From the NCBI GenBank assembly GCA_963606545.1, contig CAVCYP010000012.1, forward strand, positions 1-40,370: a DNA stretch of 40,370 bases. The letters are read 5' to 3'. The notes beneath the pieces were generated by a model. That model was not told where the DNA came from. It worked only from the letters and a program-made list of their open reading frames with translations, and ran no database searches. Source of the DNA: UBA9732 sp963606545 (GTDB lineage: Bacteria; Spirochaetota; Spirochaetia; Sphaerochaetales; Sphaerochaetaceae). Of this stretch, positions 22,798 to 32,296 are shown piece by piece. Numbering within the stretch: position 1 is the first letter of the stretch; each line of letters starts with the position of its first letter. The translations under genes and the position numbers were made by a program.

Positions 22798-23172
22798 TCA
22801 AGCCTTTGGCTTCTTTGTACCGTACTTGGAGCGGCTTCTCTTTCTGTCGGTGACACCCTGTGTATCCTTTGTACCACGAATAATGTGATAACGAACACCA
22901 GGAAGGTCCTTAACTCTTCCACCACGAAGCAATACAACTGAGTGCTCCTGGAGGTTGTGTCCAATACCTGGAATGTAAGCCGTGACTTCAATGCCGTTTG
23001 AGAGACGGACACGAGCAACCTTTCTCAAAGCTGAGTTAGGTTTTTTAGGTGTTACGGTCATGACCTTTGTGCAAACACCACGTTTCTGTGGGCAGCCTTC
23101 CAATGCAGGGGACTTGGTCTTGTGTGTAACCTTTGAACGACCTTTTCTGATCAGTTGGTTAATTGTAGGCAT
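22798..23172 (-). CDS. rpsL: 30S ribosomal protein S12
   Basis: This 124-residue S12 controls decoding accuracy. It begins MPTINQLIRKGRSKVTHKTK. The segments TPKKPNSALRK (Lys43-Lys44) and GGRVKDLPGVRYH carry the Lys residues whose replacement gives streptomycin resistance, so the sequence predicts the sensitive form. ATG 23172 is six bases after GAGGAGT; an upstream extension of 11 codons is not conserved. It follows rpoC by 149 bases containing several hairpins. Confidence 0.97.
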   Translation of the reverse strand: MPTINQLIRKGRSKVTHKTKSPALEGCPQKRGVCTKVMTVTPKKPNSALRKVARVRLSNGIEVTAYIPGIGHNLQEHSVVLLRGGRVKDLPGVRYHIIRGTKDTQGVTDRKRSRSKYGTKKPKA

Positions 23173-23185
23173 TATGCTACTCCTC

Positions 23186-23291
23186 ACCGTATACGACGCT
23201 TCCAACGCAGGGCGTCAGAACAACTGCCATATACGCAAATAAACCGTCCATACGGACGGATTGTGGGCCACACTAAAAGCTAGTGTAGCCC
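23186..23291 (-). promoter_or_regulatory. Tandem hairpins in the rpoC-rpsL gap
   Basis: On the minus strand an 11-bp stem GGGCTACACTA/TAGTGTGGCCC (23291-23265) is followed by a perfect CCGTCC-GTAT-GGACGG hairpin (23259-23244) with TTTATTTG behind it, and then GACGC/GCGTC near 23207-23186. The second could be a weak terminator. Together they may be an attenuator, an RNase III-type processing site, or an S12/S7 control element. No promoter was convincing. Confidence 0.55.
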
Positions 23292-23321
23292 TTTTATCTC
23301 AAACTAAGGTCAGCGTGTGAC

Positions 23322-26300
23322 TCATTCTTCATCGTCAGAGAAATCTTCTTCAACGAAATCGTCTTCGTCACCCTCAGTTGACATATCTGCTAAATCCGTA
23401 ATCTCTTCCTGTGCTCTTGCACTCATTACGGAATCAACTCTATCACTAATTGCTAAGGTATCTTCATCCTTAAGTTTAACGTTTCTGTAACAATCCATAC
23501 CTGTACCAGCAGGAATGAGATGTCCAATGATGACGTTCTCCTTAAGACCACGCAACTCATCTCTACTACCAGCAATTGCTGCGTTTGTCAAGACCTTTGT
23601 TGTTTCCTGGAAGGAAGCGGCACTGACAAAGGAGTCAATTGACAAGGAAGCATTAGTAATACCAAGCAAACAAGGTCTAGCTGTAGCAGCCTTACCACCA
23701 GTCAACTGAACTGCTTCATTTTCCTTATGGAACTTGAACTTATCAACCTTCTGGCCAAGGATGAACTTAGTATCACCAACATTAATAATCTCAACCTTCT
23801 TGAGCATCTGACGAACAATGATGCCAAGGTGCTTATCATTAATGTCTACGCCCTGTAGTCTGTAAACTTCCTGGACTTCGTTAAGCAAGAACTGCTGGAG
23901 TGCATTTTCACCAGAGATAGACAAAATGTCATGTGGATCAATGTTTCCATCGCAAAGACGCTCAGCTGCTTCAACATGGTCCCCTTCTCTTACAAGGATG
24001 TGCTTACCAAGAAGGATTGCATGTGTATGCTCTTCACCAAACTCGTCTTTAACAATAACAATTCTCTTACCCTTTGAAACAGGACCAAAGGAAACAACAC
24101 CGCTAGCCTGTGCAAGAACGGCAACGCTTCTTGGCTTTCTAGCCTCAAAGAGTTCTCCAACTCTTGGAAGACCACCAGTAATATCCTTTGTCTTGACGCT
24201 GGCCATCAAAAGTCTTGCAATGACATGACCTTTGGCAACCATCTCGCCATCTGCTACCTGAATATAGGAAGAACCTGGGAGCAAGTAAGAAGCAATTGTA
24301 TTTCCTTCTGCATCCACAATTTCAAGTCTAGGCTCAACGTTCTCAAGAGTGTGGTCAGTAACTCTGTAACCAACAATACCGGTTTCTTCGTTAACTTCCT
24401 TAAGGAGAGTTGTTCCCAAAGTGAGGTCAACGTATTTGACCATACCATCGCACTCAGAAATGATTGGCTCTGCAAATGGGTCAAATGTCATAATAGCATC
24501 GCCAGCCTTAACGTAGGAGTTATCTTCTACCTTAACTTCTGAACCAGCTCTTGCATCAATTCTTTCCTCGTTGCCCAAAATCAAAAGCTTGTCGCCAACA
24601 ATCTTGACGGTTCCACCCTTAACTCCGCAGCGACACTCAACCTTTCCGTTGGTGCAAACCAAAGCACCGGCAACAACCTTTGAACCATCGGCTACGCCAT
24701 TAGCCAGCTTGGTGGTCTTAGAGAACTCAAACTCGTCTTGGACGTTTCTATAGAAGATATGGCCCTTTCTGGTGAGGAGCTTGACGTTGTCTTCAGCTCT
24801 GACAACTGTGTTACCAGTAAGCTTTGCAACGTAGACAGGATGCTTGAAGGAAATGCTGTTTTCCTCGGCACTTGTTGAAGCTGTACCACCAACGTGGAAG
24901 GTTCTCATTGTGAGCTGAGTACCTGGCTGACCAATTGACTGAGCTGCAATAATACCAACAGCTTCACCAACATCAACAGGCTTGTTAGTTGCAAGGTTTC
25001 TACCATAGCACTTGCGGCAAACCCCGTGTTCTGCTTCACAAGTAAGAACGGTTCTAACCAAAACGCCTTCTACGCCAGCATCTTCAATCTTCTTGGCTTC
25101 TTCGTCTGTAATCTCATGATCAAGAGGAACGATAATCTCTCCAGTGTTTGGATTGATAACATTCTCAAGAGTATAGTGACCTGTAATTCTGTCAGCGAGA
25201 GACTGAATAATCTCATCACCATCTTTGATTGCAGTTCTTACAATACCGTTGATAGTTCCACAGTCATCTTCTGTAATGACAACATCCTGAGAAATATCAA
25301 TAAGTCTTCTGGTAAGATAACCAGCTTCAGCTGTCTTCAAAGCAGTATCTGACAAACCTTTTCTAGCACCGTTTGTAGAAATGAAGAACTCAATGATTGA
25401 AAGACCTTCTTTGAAGTTGGACTTAATTGGGAACTCAATAATATCACCATTAGGCTTAGACATGAGACCACGCATACCACCCAACTGACGAATCTGGGTC
25501 TTAGAACCTCTAGCACCAGAGTCTGCCATGAGGAACAATGGGTTGAAACCGTTCTGGCTTTCTCTGAGTTTTGCCATAAGTTCATCAGCAAGCTGTTCGT
25601 TTGTCTGAGACCAAATGTCAATCAATCTGTTGTAACGCTCTTCCTGAGTAATCTGACCATGGTGGTACTGCTCAAGAACTTCAGCCTGTTTCTCGTTAGC
25701 TTCATCCACCAAAGCCTTCTTGGACTCTGGGATGATCATGTCTGAAAGACCAATAGTTGCACCAAAGACTGTTGCATACTTGAAACCAACGTCTTTGATG
25801 GCGTCAACCAGCTTAACAACAACAGAATTTGCGCTGTTCTTCAAAGCAGCGGCTATCAATTTCTTAAGTTCCTTGTCTCCAAAGCACTTGTTGAAATAGC
25901 TCTTAAAGTCCAGACCCTCTACCTTTGGGAGAGCATCATAGAACAAAAGTCTACCAGCTGTGGTGTAATCATTTTCATCTTTTGGATATGTGAATCTATA
26001 GCCATCTGGAAGTCTGTAACCAATCTTTGCGTTGTAAGAAAGGCTTCCGGCTTCAATAGCCATCTGGATTTCATCCAAGTTATCGTAATAGTGGCCCTGG
26101 CCCTTGTCATTGTTCTTAGCTCTGGTAAGATAGTTGATACCAAGAACCATATCCTGTGAAGGATAAACAATTGGCTTACCGTTAGCTGGGTCCAAAAGGT
26201 TTGTAGCACTGAGCATCAAAGTCCAACACTCAAGCTGAGCAGCCTGTGTGAGAGGAACATGGACAGCCATCTGGTCACCATCAAAGTCAGCGTTGAAAGC

Positions 26301-27638
26301 ATGACATACAAGAGGGTGAAGCTTAATGGCCTTTCCGTCAACTAGGACAGGTTCAAAGGCCTGAATACCAAGTCTATGAAGTGTAGGAGCTCTGTTAAGC
26401 ATAACAGGATGCTCTTTAACTACATCATCAAGTACTGCCCAAACATCGGAAGTCTCCTGCTCAACCAAAGTCTTAGCTTTCTTTACGTTGGAAGCAAGAC
26501 CGCTCTGAACCAGCTTTCTCATAAGGAATGGCTTATAAAGCTCAAGAGCCATCTTTGAAGGAAGACCGCACTGGTGGAGTCTAAGCTCTGGACCAACAAC
26601 AATAACAGAACGTCCGCTGTAGTCTACACGCTTACCAAGGAGGTTCTGTCTGAAACGACCCTGCTTACCTTTGAGCATGTCAGAAAGGGACTTGAGAGGT
26701 CTGCTATTTGCACCCTTAACAGCACCACGCTTTCTCTTGGAGTTATCAAACAAAGCGTCAACTGCTTCCTGAAGCATTCTCTTCTCGTTTCTGACAATAA
26801 TATCAGGAGCGTGAAGGCCAATGAGTCTCTGAAGTCTGTTATTTCTATTAATAACTCTTCTGTAAAGGTCATTGAGGTCGCTGGTTGCAAATCTACCACC
26901 GTCCAACTGAACCATAGGTCTGAGATCTGGTGGAATGACTGGAATAACTGTAAGAATCATCCACTCTGGCTTGTTATCGCTATCACGGAAGTTCTCTACT
27001 ACCTCGATTCTCTTTAAGAGTCTCTTATCAACAGCCTTGGAGTTGCTGTTTGTCATCTGACCTCTCAACTCCTCGCTAAGAGCCTTGAGATCCAACTCTG
27101 AAAGAAGAATTCTAATAGCCTCAGCACCCATGCTAGCAGTGAAGGAATCACCGTACTGCTCACGAGCATTGATGTACTCTTCTTCAGAGAGGAGCTGCTT
27201 ATACTTCAAATCAGTATCACCAGGGTTGAGAACAATATATTTCTCATAGTAAAGAACGCTCTGAAGAGCTGTCTTGGAAATATCCAAGAGCAAGCTCATT
27301 CTTGAAGGAACACTTCTATAATACCAAATATGGGATACTGGGGAAGCCAAAGTTATGTGGCCCATTCTTTCACGACGGACCTTGACGTTAGTAACTTCAA
27401 CGCCACAACGGTCGCAGACTACTCCCTTATAACGGATAGACTTGAACTTTCCACAATAACATTCCCACTCTTTGGTGGTTCCAAAAATCTTTTCACAGAA
27501 AAGACCTTCTCTCTCTGGTCTGAGAGTTCTGTAGTTAATGGTTTCAGGCTTCTTAACCTCTCCATAAGACCAATCTTTGATCTGCTCTGGAGAAGCGAGC
27601 TTAATCATTACATTGTTGAAATCTTGAATATCTTTCAT
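23322..27638 (-). CDS. rpoC: DNA-directed RNA polymerase subunit beta'
   Basis: This 1438-residue subunit holds the active site. The N-terminal zinc ribbon has Cys60, Cys62, Cys75 and Cys78. The catalytic loop NADFDGDQM carries Asp451, Asp453 and Asp455 that bind Mg2+. The bridge-helix/trigger-loop region shows ADSGARGSKTQIRQLGGMRG and GLMSKPNGDIIEFPIKSNFK, and the second zinc site is CEAEHGVCRKCYGRNLATN. A short acidic tail (EGDEDDFVEEDFSDDEE) ends the protein, as in other spirochaetes and many bacteria. GGGAG precedes the ATG; rpoB ends 17 bases upstream. Confidence 0.98.
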   Translation of the reverse strand: MKDIQDFNNVMIKLASPEQIKDWSYGEVKKPETINYRTLRPEREGLFCEKIFGTTKEWECYCGKFKSIRYKGVVCDRCGVEVTNVKVRRERMGHITLASPVSHIWYYRSVPSRMSLLLDISKTALQSVLYYEKYIVLNPGDTDLKYKQLLSEEEYINAREQYGDSFTASMGAEAIRILLSELDLKALSEELRGQMTNSNSKAVDKRLLKRIEVVENFRDSDNKPEWMILTVIPVIPPDLRPMVQLDGGRFATSDLNDLYRRVINRNNRLQRLIGLHAPDIIVRNEKRMLQEAVDALFDNSKRKRGAVKGANSRPLKSLSDMLKGKQGRFRQNLLGKRVDYSGRSVIVVGPELRLHQCGLPSKMALELYKPFLMRKLVQSGLASNVKKAKTLVEQETSDVWAVLDDVVKEHPVMLNRAPTLHRLGIQAFEPVLVDGKAIKLHPLVCHAFNADFDGDQMAVHVPLTQAAQLECWTLMLSATNLLDPANGKPIVYPSQDMVLGINYLTRAKNNDKGQGHYYDNLDEIQMAIEAGSLSYNAKIGYRLPDGYRFTYPKDENDYTTAGRLLFYDALPKVEGLDFKSYFNKCFGDKELKKLIAAALKNSANSVVVKLVDAIKDVGFKYATVFGATIGLSDMIIPESKKALVDEANEKQAEVLEQYHHGQITQEERYNRLIDIWSQTNEQLADELMAKLRESQNGFNPLFLMADSGARGSKTQIRQLGGMRGLMSKPNGDIIEFPIKSNFKEGLSIIEFFISTNGARKGLSDTALKTAEAGYLTRRLIDISQDVVITEDDCGTINGIVRTAIKDGDEIIQSLADRITGHYTLENVINPNTGEIIVPLDHEITDEEAKKIEDAGVEGVLVRTVLTCEAEHGVCRKCYGRNLATNKPVDVGEAVGIIAAQSIGQPGTQLTMRTFHVGGTASTSAEENSISFKHPVYVAKLTGNTVVRAEDNVKLLTRKGHIFYRNVQDEFEFSKTTKLANGVADGSKVVAGALVCTNGKVECRCGVKGGTVKIVGDKLLILGNEERIDARAGSEVKVEDNSYVKAGDAIMTFDPFAEPIISECDGMVKYVDLTLGTTLLKEVNEETGIVGYRVTDHTLENVEPRLEIVDAEGNTIASYLLPGSSYIQVADGEMVAKGHVIARLLMASVKTKDITGGLPRVGELFEARKPRSVAVLAQASGVVSFGPVSKGKRIVIVKDEFGEEHTHAILLGKHILVREGDHVEAAERLCDGNIDPHDILSISGENALQQFLLNEVQEVYRLQGVDINDKHLGIIVRQMLKKVEIINVGDTKFILGQKVDKFKFHKENEAVQLTGGKAATARPCLLGITNASLSIDSFVSAASFQETTKVLTNAAIAGSRDELRGLKENVIIGHLIPAGTGMDCYRNVKLKDEDTLAISDRVDSVMSARAQEEITDLADMSTEGDEDDFVEEDFSDDEE

Positions 27639-27655
27639 CTGTCCAGCTCCCTAAA

Positions 27656-30600
27656 TCAAAGACCCTTCTTCTTGGCAATGATCTCTTCATCTCTTTCTGT
27701 CAAAGCAACCTGCTTACCCTTGGAATCGTAAACACTCATATCCAAAGCAAGACCACGGATTTCCTGAACAAGAACGTTGAAAGCCTCAGGCATACCAGCA
27801 TTAGAAGCAGGCTCGCCTTTAACAATGCTTTCGTAAATCTTAACACGTCCGTTCATGTCATCACTCTTGATGGTGAGAAGCTCCTGGAGAGTATTTGCAG
27901 CACCATAAGCTTCAAGTGCCCAAACCTCCATTTCTCCAAGTCTCTGACCACCAAACTGTGCCTTACCACCAAGTGGCTGCTGTGTAACAAGAGAATAAGG
28001 ACCAGTACTTCTTGCATGCATCTTGTCATCAACAAGGTGGTGCAACTTGAGGTAGTAGATATAGCCACAGAAGACTGGGTTCACGAATGGAACACCTGTT
28101 CTTCCATCATACAAAGTGGTCTTGGAAGTAATTGGAAGACCAGCTTCTTTCATCTTTTCTTCAATCTGTTCCATTGAAGCGCTCTGGAATACAGGAGTTG
28201 AATACCACTGATCAAGTTTCACAGCAGCCCAACCAAGCTGAGTTTCCATAAGCTGTCCAATGTTCATTCGTGAAGGAACACCAAGTGGGTTGAGACAAAC
28301 ATCAAGTGGAGTTCCGTCTTCCATGAATGGCATATCCTCTTCAGGGAGAATTCTTGAAACAACACCTTTGTTTCCATGTCTACCAGCCATCTTATCGCCC
28401 TGTCTGAGCTTACGCTTTGTGGCAATAAGAACCTTGATGGTCTCTTCAACTCCAGGAGGAAGTTCTGCGCTGTTTTCGCCATCACTCTTCTTGAGTCTCT
28501 GAACATCAATTACAATACCTTCTGTTCCGTGTGGAACCTTAAGGGAGGTATCACGTACTTCCTTAGCCTTTTCACCAAAGATTGAATTCAAAAGCTTGAA
28601 CTCTGGGGTTGTGTCGCTTTCGCTCTTTGGAGTGACCTTACCAACAAGGATGTGACCCGGATGAACCATGGTACCAATCTTTACAATACCCTCTTCATCC
28701 AGCATCTCCAACATCTTCTCATTGGTGTTTGGAATATCACGTGTGAGTTTCTCTGGACCAAGCTTAGTCTCTCTAATATCGGTAGAGAACTCTTTAATAT
28801 GTATAGATGTATAAATATCGTCCTTGACAACTCTCTCTGAAATAAGAACAGCGTCCTCGTAGTTGTAGCCGTTCCATGGGACAAAGCCAACAAGGATGTT
28901 TCTACCAAGAGCAAGGTCTCCTCTATCTGTTGCAGGACCGTCAGCAAGCACGTCGCCGGCCTTAACAATCTGACCATTACAGACTATCGGGGTCTGGGTA
29001 AAACAGGTATCCTGGTTAGTTCTCTGGAACTTCTGGACCTCGTACTTATCAATTTCGCCTTCAATCTCGCATTCAGCTGGGTTGACCGTAACTTCAATCT
29101 TGGTTGAAGAGACGTAGGTGACCTTACCGCCGCGTTTGGCCTTGATGAGAACGCCGGTGTCGTAGGCGGTCTTGGTTTCCATACCAGTACCAACTCTAGG
29201 AGCTTCTGGGAAGAGAAGAGGAACTGCCTGACGCTGCATGTTAGAGCCCATCAAAGCTCTGTTTGCGTCGTCGTGCTCAAGGAATGGAATCAAAGAAGCT
29301 GCTACAGAAACAACCTGCTTTGGAGATACGTCCATGTACTTGATTTCATCAGGTCTGCGGGTTGAGTAATCTCCCTTGTTGCGGACAGGAACCATCTTTT
29401 CTGCAAAGGAGCCATCCTTGTTGAGTTTGGCGTTTGCGTTTGCAATAAAGTATCTTTCCTCATCATAAGCATCAAGGAATCTGACTTCTTTGGTAGCCTT
29501 TCCATCAACAACCTTTCTGTAAGGAGTCTCAAGGAAGCCATATTTGTTAATTCTTGTATAGTTTGCCAAAGAAACAATAAGACCAATGTTGGAACCTTCA
29601 GGAGTCTCAATAGGACACATTCTTCCGTAATGAGTATAGTGAACGTCTCTAACCTCAAAGCCTGCACGGTCACGGTTAAGACCACCACTTCCCAAAGCTG
29701 TAAGTCTTCTCTTATGAGTAAGCTCAGCAAGAGGGTTAATCTGATCCATGAACTGTGAGAACTGGGAAGAACCAAAGAATTCTTTGATTGCAGCAACAAT
29801 TGGCTTGTTGGAAATCAAATCCTGTGGCTTTGCAGCTTCTGGATTTGTGTTCATTCTATCTTTAGCAATTCTTTCCATTCTTGAGAAAGCTGCCTTGAGC
29901 TGCTGCTGTAAGAGCTCACCAACGCTTCTTACACGGCGGTTTCCAAGGTGGTCAATATCATCCAAGCTTTCTTCATGAATGTAAACTTTAATCAAGAACT
30001 TCATGGTGTTGACAATGTCTTCTGGAGTAAGAACTGTGAGGTTCTCATCAAATTCAGAATCTTCATCACCAGCATAGAACTTCTTGTGAAGCTTGTAGCG
30101 GCCAACCGCTCCAAGATCATAACGGCGTGAGGAGAAGAACATCTCAGGAAGCTCCTTCTCGCCTCTTTCAGTTGTAATCATTTCACCAGGAATGAGAACA
30201 CTGTAAATATGGCTGAGAACCTCTTCCTTTGTTGGCTCATCACTTACACCGCTGTTTGTATATTTAGATTCCTCAATAGCAAAACAATTGAGGACCATGT
30301 CGCTATGTAACGAATCCTTGGCCTGCATATCCACAAGATCAATGCTCTGGACACCCATGCCAATAAGAGTATCAATATCATTAGCGTTAAGTGCTGTACC
30401 TGCCTGGAAAACTTTAACTTCTTTTCCATCAACAACAGCATAAATATCCTTTGCTGGATACTGTCCGTCAAAAGCTTCCTTTGTCTGCTCGTTGAGCTCC
30501 ATTGTCTTTGAAGCATAGAAAGCAGCAATAATCTTCTCACGAGTATTGTATCCAATGGCCCTGAGGAACAGGGTTCCAAGTATTCTTTTCTTTCTATCAA

Positions 30601-31174
30601 TCTTTGCAGCAATGACTCTTTTCTTTTCGTCAATCTCAAACTCGAGCCAGGAGCCGCGGTAAGGGATGATTCTTGAAGAATAAACACCCTTTTCATTAGT
30701 GAAAATAACACCTGGGGATCTATGAATCTGGCTTACGACAACTCTTTCAGCTCCATTGATGATGAAAGTTCCTCTATCTGTCATAAGAGGAATATCGCCA
30801 AGGAAAATGTCCTTTTCTCTAAGCTCATCATTGGCGGCAAGTGCCAGACTAATTACAGCACGAAGTGGAACGCTGTAAGTGCGACCCTTCTTCTTGCATT
30901 CAGTCTCTGAGAATTTGATATTGTCAAAATCCAGCGAATAGGACTCATATCTGAGGCTCATTTCGCCATTAGGCCCATCAATTGGGAAAATAGATCTGAA
31001 GACCTCTTCTAGGCCACTCTTCTCATCAACAGGCTCTCCATTCTTGAGCTTTTTGCTCTGGAGGAAGCTTTCATAGGAGTCTTTCTGGATTCCAATTAAA
31101 TCCGGAAGCTCACATACTTCATCGTAATCTGCCCCGATATAGGTTCTGTTTATGGGTTTGCCTTTGGCAACCAT
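27656..31174 (-). CDS. rpoB: DNA-directed RNA polymerase subunit beta
   Basis: This 1172-residue subunit forms the other half of the catalytic cleft. Motifs include the rifampicin pocket QFMDQINPLAELTHKRRLTA, then RDVHYTHYGRMCPIETPEGS, and the C-terminal KMAGRHGNKGVVSRILPEED and GGKAQFGGQRLGEMEVWALE. In the pocket Thr492 replaces E. coli Ser531 and Ser496 replaces Pro535. I chose ATG 31174 (MVAKGKP), six bases after GGGGG; an upstream in-frame start would begin in the small hairpin of the leader and is not conserved. It follows an attenuator-like hairpin behind rplL. Confidence 0.98.
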   Translation of the reverse strand: MVAKGKPINRTYIGADYDEVCELPDLIGIQKDSYESFLQSKKLKNGEPVDEKSGLEEVFRSIFPIDGPNGEMSLRYESYSLDFDNIKFSETECKKKGRTYSVPLRAVISLALAANDELREKDIFLGDIPLMTDRGTFIINGAERVVVSQIHRSPGVIFTNEKGVYSSRIIPYRGSWLEFEIDEKKRVIAAKIDRKKRILGTLFLRAIGYNTREKIIAAFYASKTMELNEQTKEAFDGQYPAKDIYAVVDGKEVKVFQAGTALNANDIDTLIGMGVQSIDLVDMQAKDSLHSDMVLNCFAIEESKYTNSGVSDEPTKEEVLSHIYSVLIPGEMITTERGEKELPEMFFSSRRYDLGAVGRYKLHKKFYAGDEDSEFDENLTVLTPEDIVNTMKFLIKVYIHEESLDDIDHLGNRRVRSVGELLQQQLKAAFSRMERIAKDRMNTNPEAAKPQDLISNKPIVAAIKEFFGSSQFSQFMDQINPLAELTHKRRLTALGSGGLNRDRAGFEVRDVHYTHYGRMCPIETPEGSNIGLIVSLANYTRINKYGFLETPYRKVVDGKATKEVRFLDAYDEERYFIANANAKLNKDGSFAEKMVPVRNKGDYSTRRPDEIKYMDVSPKQVVSVAASLIPFLEHDDANRALMGSNMQRQAVPLLFPEAPRVGTGMETKTAYDTGVLIKAKRGGKVTYVSSTKIEVTVNPAECEIEGEIDKYEVQKFQRTNQDTCFTQTPIVCNGQIVKAGDVLADGPATDRGDLALGRNILVGFVPWNGYNYEDAVLISERVVKDDIYTSIHIKEFSTDIRETKLGPEKLTRDIPNTNEKMLEMLDEEGIVKIGTMVHPGHILVGKVTPKSESDTTPEFKLLNSIFGEKAKEVRDTSLKVPHGTEGIVIDVQRLKKSDGENSAELPPGVEETIKVLIATKRKLRQGDKMAGRHGNKGVVSRILPEEDMPFMEDGTPLDVCLNPLGVPSRMNIGQLMETQLGWAAVKLDQWYSTPVFQSASMEQIEEKMKEAGLPITSKTTLYDGRTGVPFVNPVFCGYIYYLKLHHLVDDKMHARSTGPYSLVTQQPLGGKAQFGGQRLGEMEVWALEAYGAANTLQELLTIKSDDMNGRVKIYESIVKGEPASNAGMPEAFNVLVQEIRGLALDMSVYDSKGKQVALTERDEEIIAKKKGL

Positions 31175-31200
31175 CTTGTACCCCCAAATCAGTGATAAAC

Positions 31201-31280
31201 GCCACAAAACGTGGCACTAAAAAATACATCAAAAAAAGACAGAAACCCTCCCTTGACCTAAAAAGGCCCGGGAGGTTCTG
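31201..31280 (-). terminator. Attenuator/terminator between rplL and rpoB
   Basis: On the minus strand CAGAACCTCCC (31280-31270) pairs with GGGAGGGTTTCTG (31253-31241), with a two-base bulge and a 16-base loop, followed by seven U (31237-31231). A second perfect hairpin GCCAC-GTTTT-GTGGC (31215-31201) lies between it and the rpoB ribosome site. Partial termination at this position is known in other bacteria and sets the L7/L12 to RNA polymerase ratio. Confidence 0.75.
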
Positions 31281-31293
31281 TTTGTAAAACTAA

Positions 31294-31671
31294 TTATTTT
31301 ACCTCAACTACGCAGCCAGCAGCCTCGAGCTTTTCCTTGGCAGCAGCAGCATCAGCCTTAGAGATACCCTCTTTGACCTTTCCACCACCCTCAACGAGCT
31401 CTTTAGCTTCCTTGAGGCCAAGATCTGAGCAGACTTCTCTGACAGCCTTAATTGCAGCAATTTTCTTTGATGCATCAAAGGACTTAAGAATAACGTCAAA
31501 CTCTGTCTTCTCTTCAGCTTCTTCAACTGGAGCAGCAGGACCTGCAGCAACTGCAACTGCAGCAGCAGCGGCTGTAACACCAAACTTCTCTTCCATTGCC
31601 TTAATGAGGTCAGCAACCTCCATTACAGTCATGTTAGCGATAGTCTCTAAAATCTCTTCTTTTGTAGCCAT
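31294..31671 (-). CDS. rplL: 50S ribosomal protein L7/L12
   Basis: This 125-residue L12 has the N-terminal dimerisation helices (MATKEEILETIANMTVMEVA), an Ala-rich hinge (AAAAVAVAAGPAAPVEEAEE) and the factor-binding C-terminal domain (AAIKAVREVCSDLGLKEAKE ... VVEVK). It recruits translation GTPases including EF-Tu. AAGGAG precedes the ATG by eight bases. A hairpin in the gap behind rplJ and a terminator-like hairpin after this gene fit its known need for multiple copies per ribosome. Confidence 0.98.
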   Translation of the reverse strand: MATKEEILETIANMTVMEVADLIKAMEEKFGVTAAAAAVAVAAGPAAPVEEAEEKTEFDVILKSFDASKKIAAIKAVREVCSDLGLKEAKELVEGGGKVKEGISKADAAAAKEKLEAAGCVVEVK

Positions 31672-31703
31672 ATTAACTTCTCCTTAATAAGAATTTTTAT
31701 TTT

Positions 31704-31743
31704 CAACGGTCATAGCATGGTACTATGAAGACTAAAACCGTTG
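31704..31743 (-). promoter_or_regulatory. Hairpin in the rplJ-rplL gap
   Basis: CAACGG directly after the rplJ stop (31743-31738) pairs with CCGTTG (31709-31704), and an inner TCATAG/CTATGA stem lies between. No U-tract follows. It lies 32 bases before the rplL start. A role in mRNA stability or in setting the excess of L12 over L10 is inferred from position. Confidence 0.55.
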
Positions 31744-32280
31744 TTACTCTGCTTTAGCCTCTTCTGCTGGGGCTTTGCCTTCCAACTTCTCCTGGTAGGC
31801 AAGGAGTGTAGCTGCGACCTTCTGGACAGGAGCCATCATGGTAGCCATGAGGTGGCTGATAAGCTCAAGTCTGCCTGGGAGCTTGGAGAATGCTTCAACC
31901 TGTGCAGCATCAAAAGCTCTACCATCAAGGTATCCACCACGGACCTGAAGCTTGTTGTCTGTACCTTTCTGGGCATCTACAACAATCTTAGCAATTGCGC
32001 TCTGCTCGTCGCCTCTTGCGAGAACAACCGCAGTTGGGCCAACCAACTTGTCATCTACACCTTCGTGTCCAAGTTCTCTCATTGCAATCTTTGCATAGCG
32101 ATTCTTGACAACGCGGCATACTGCATCCTTAGCTCTAAGCTGCTTTCTGAGATCAGAAATCTGAGCAACTGTGAGACCACGATAATCTGCAAAGATGAAT
32201 CCGGAGTACTGGCCAAACTCTTCCTTAAGCTGTTTTACAGCAGCTTCTTTAGTTTCGTTTACTTTTACATGATATTCCAT
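31744..32280 (-). CDS. rplJ: 50S ribosomal protein L10
   Basis: This 178-residue L10 anchors the L12 stalk. It contains FIFADYRGLTVAQISDLRKQ and LRAKDAVCRVVKNRYAKIAM of the rRNA-binding domain, and a C-terminal helix region (LISHLMATMMAPVQKVAATL) that binds L12 dimers; the helix fits two or three dimers, not the extended thermophile type. GAGGTG is four bases from the ATG and overlaps the rplA gap. Confidence 0.97.
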   Translation of the reverse strand: MEYHVKVNETKEAAVKQLKEEFGQYSGFIFADYRGLTVAQISDLRKQLRAKDAVCRVVKNRYAKIAMRELGHEGVDDKLVGPTAVVLARGDEQSAIAKIVVDAQKGTDNKLQVRGGYLDGRAFDAAQVEAFSKLPGRLELISHLMATMMAPVQKVAATLLAYQEKLEGKAPAEEAKAE

Positions 32281-32296
32281 ACTTCACCTCGCCTAA

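Noticed and set aside
31175..31207. Longer RpoB start 11 codons upstream
   Set aside because: It would begin inside the GCCAC/GTGGC leader hairpin, has no ribosome site and adds residues not expected in the family.
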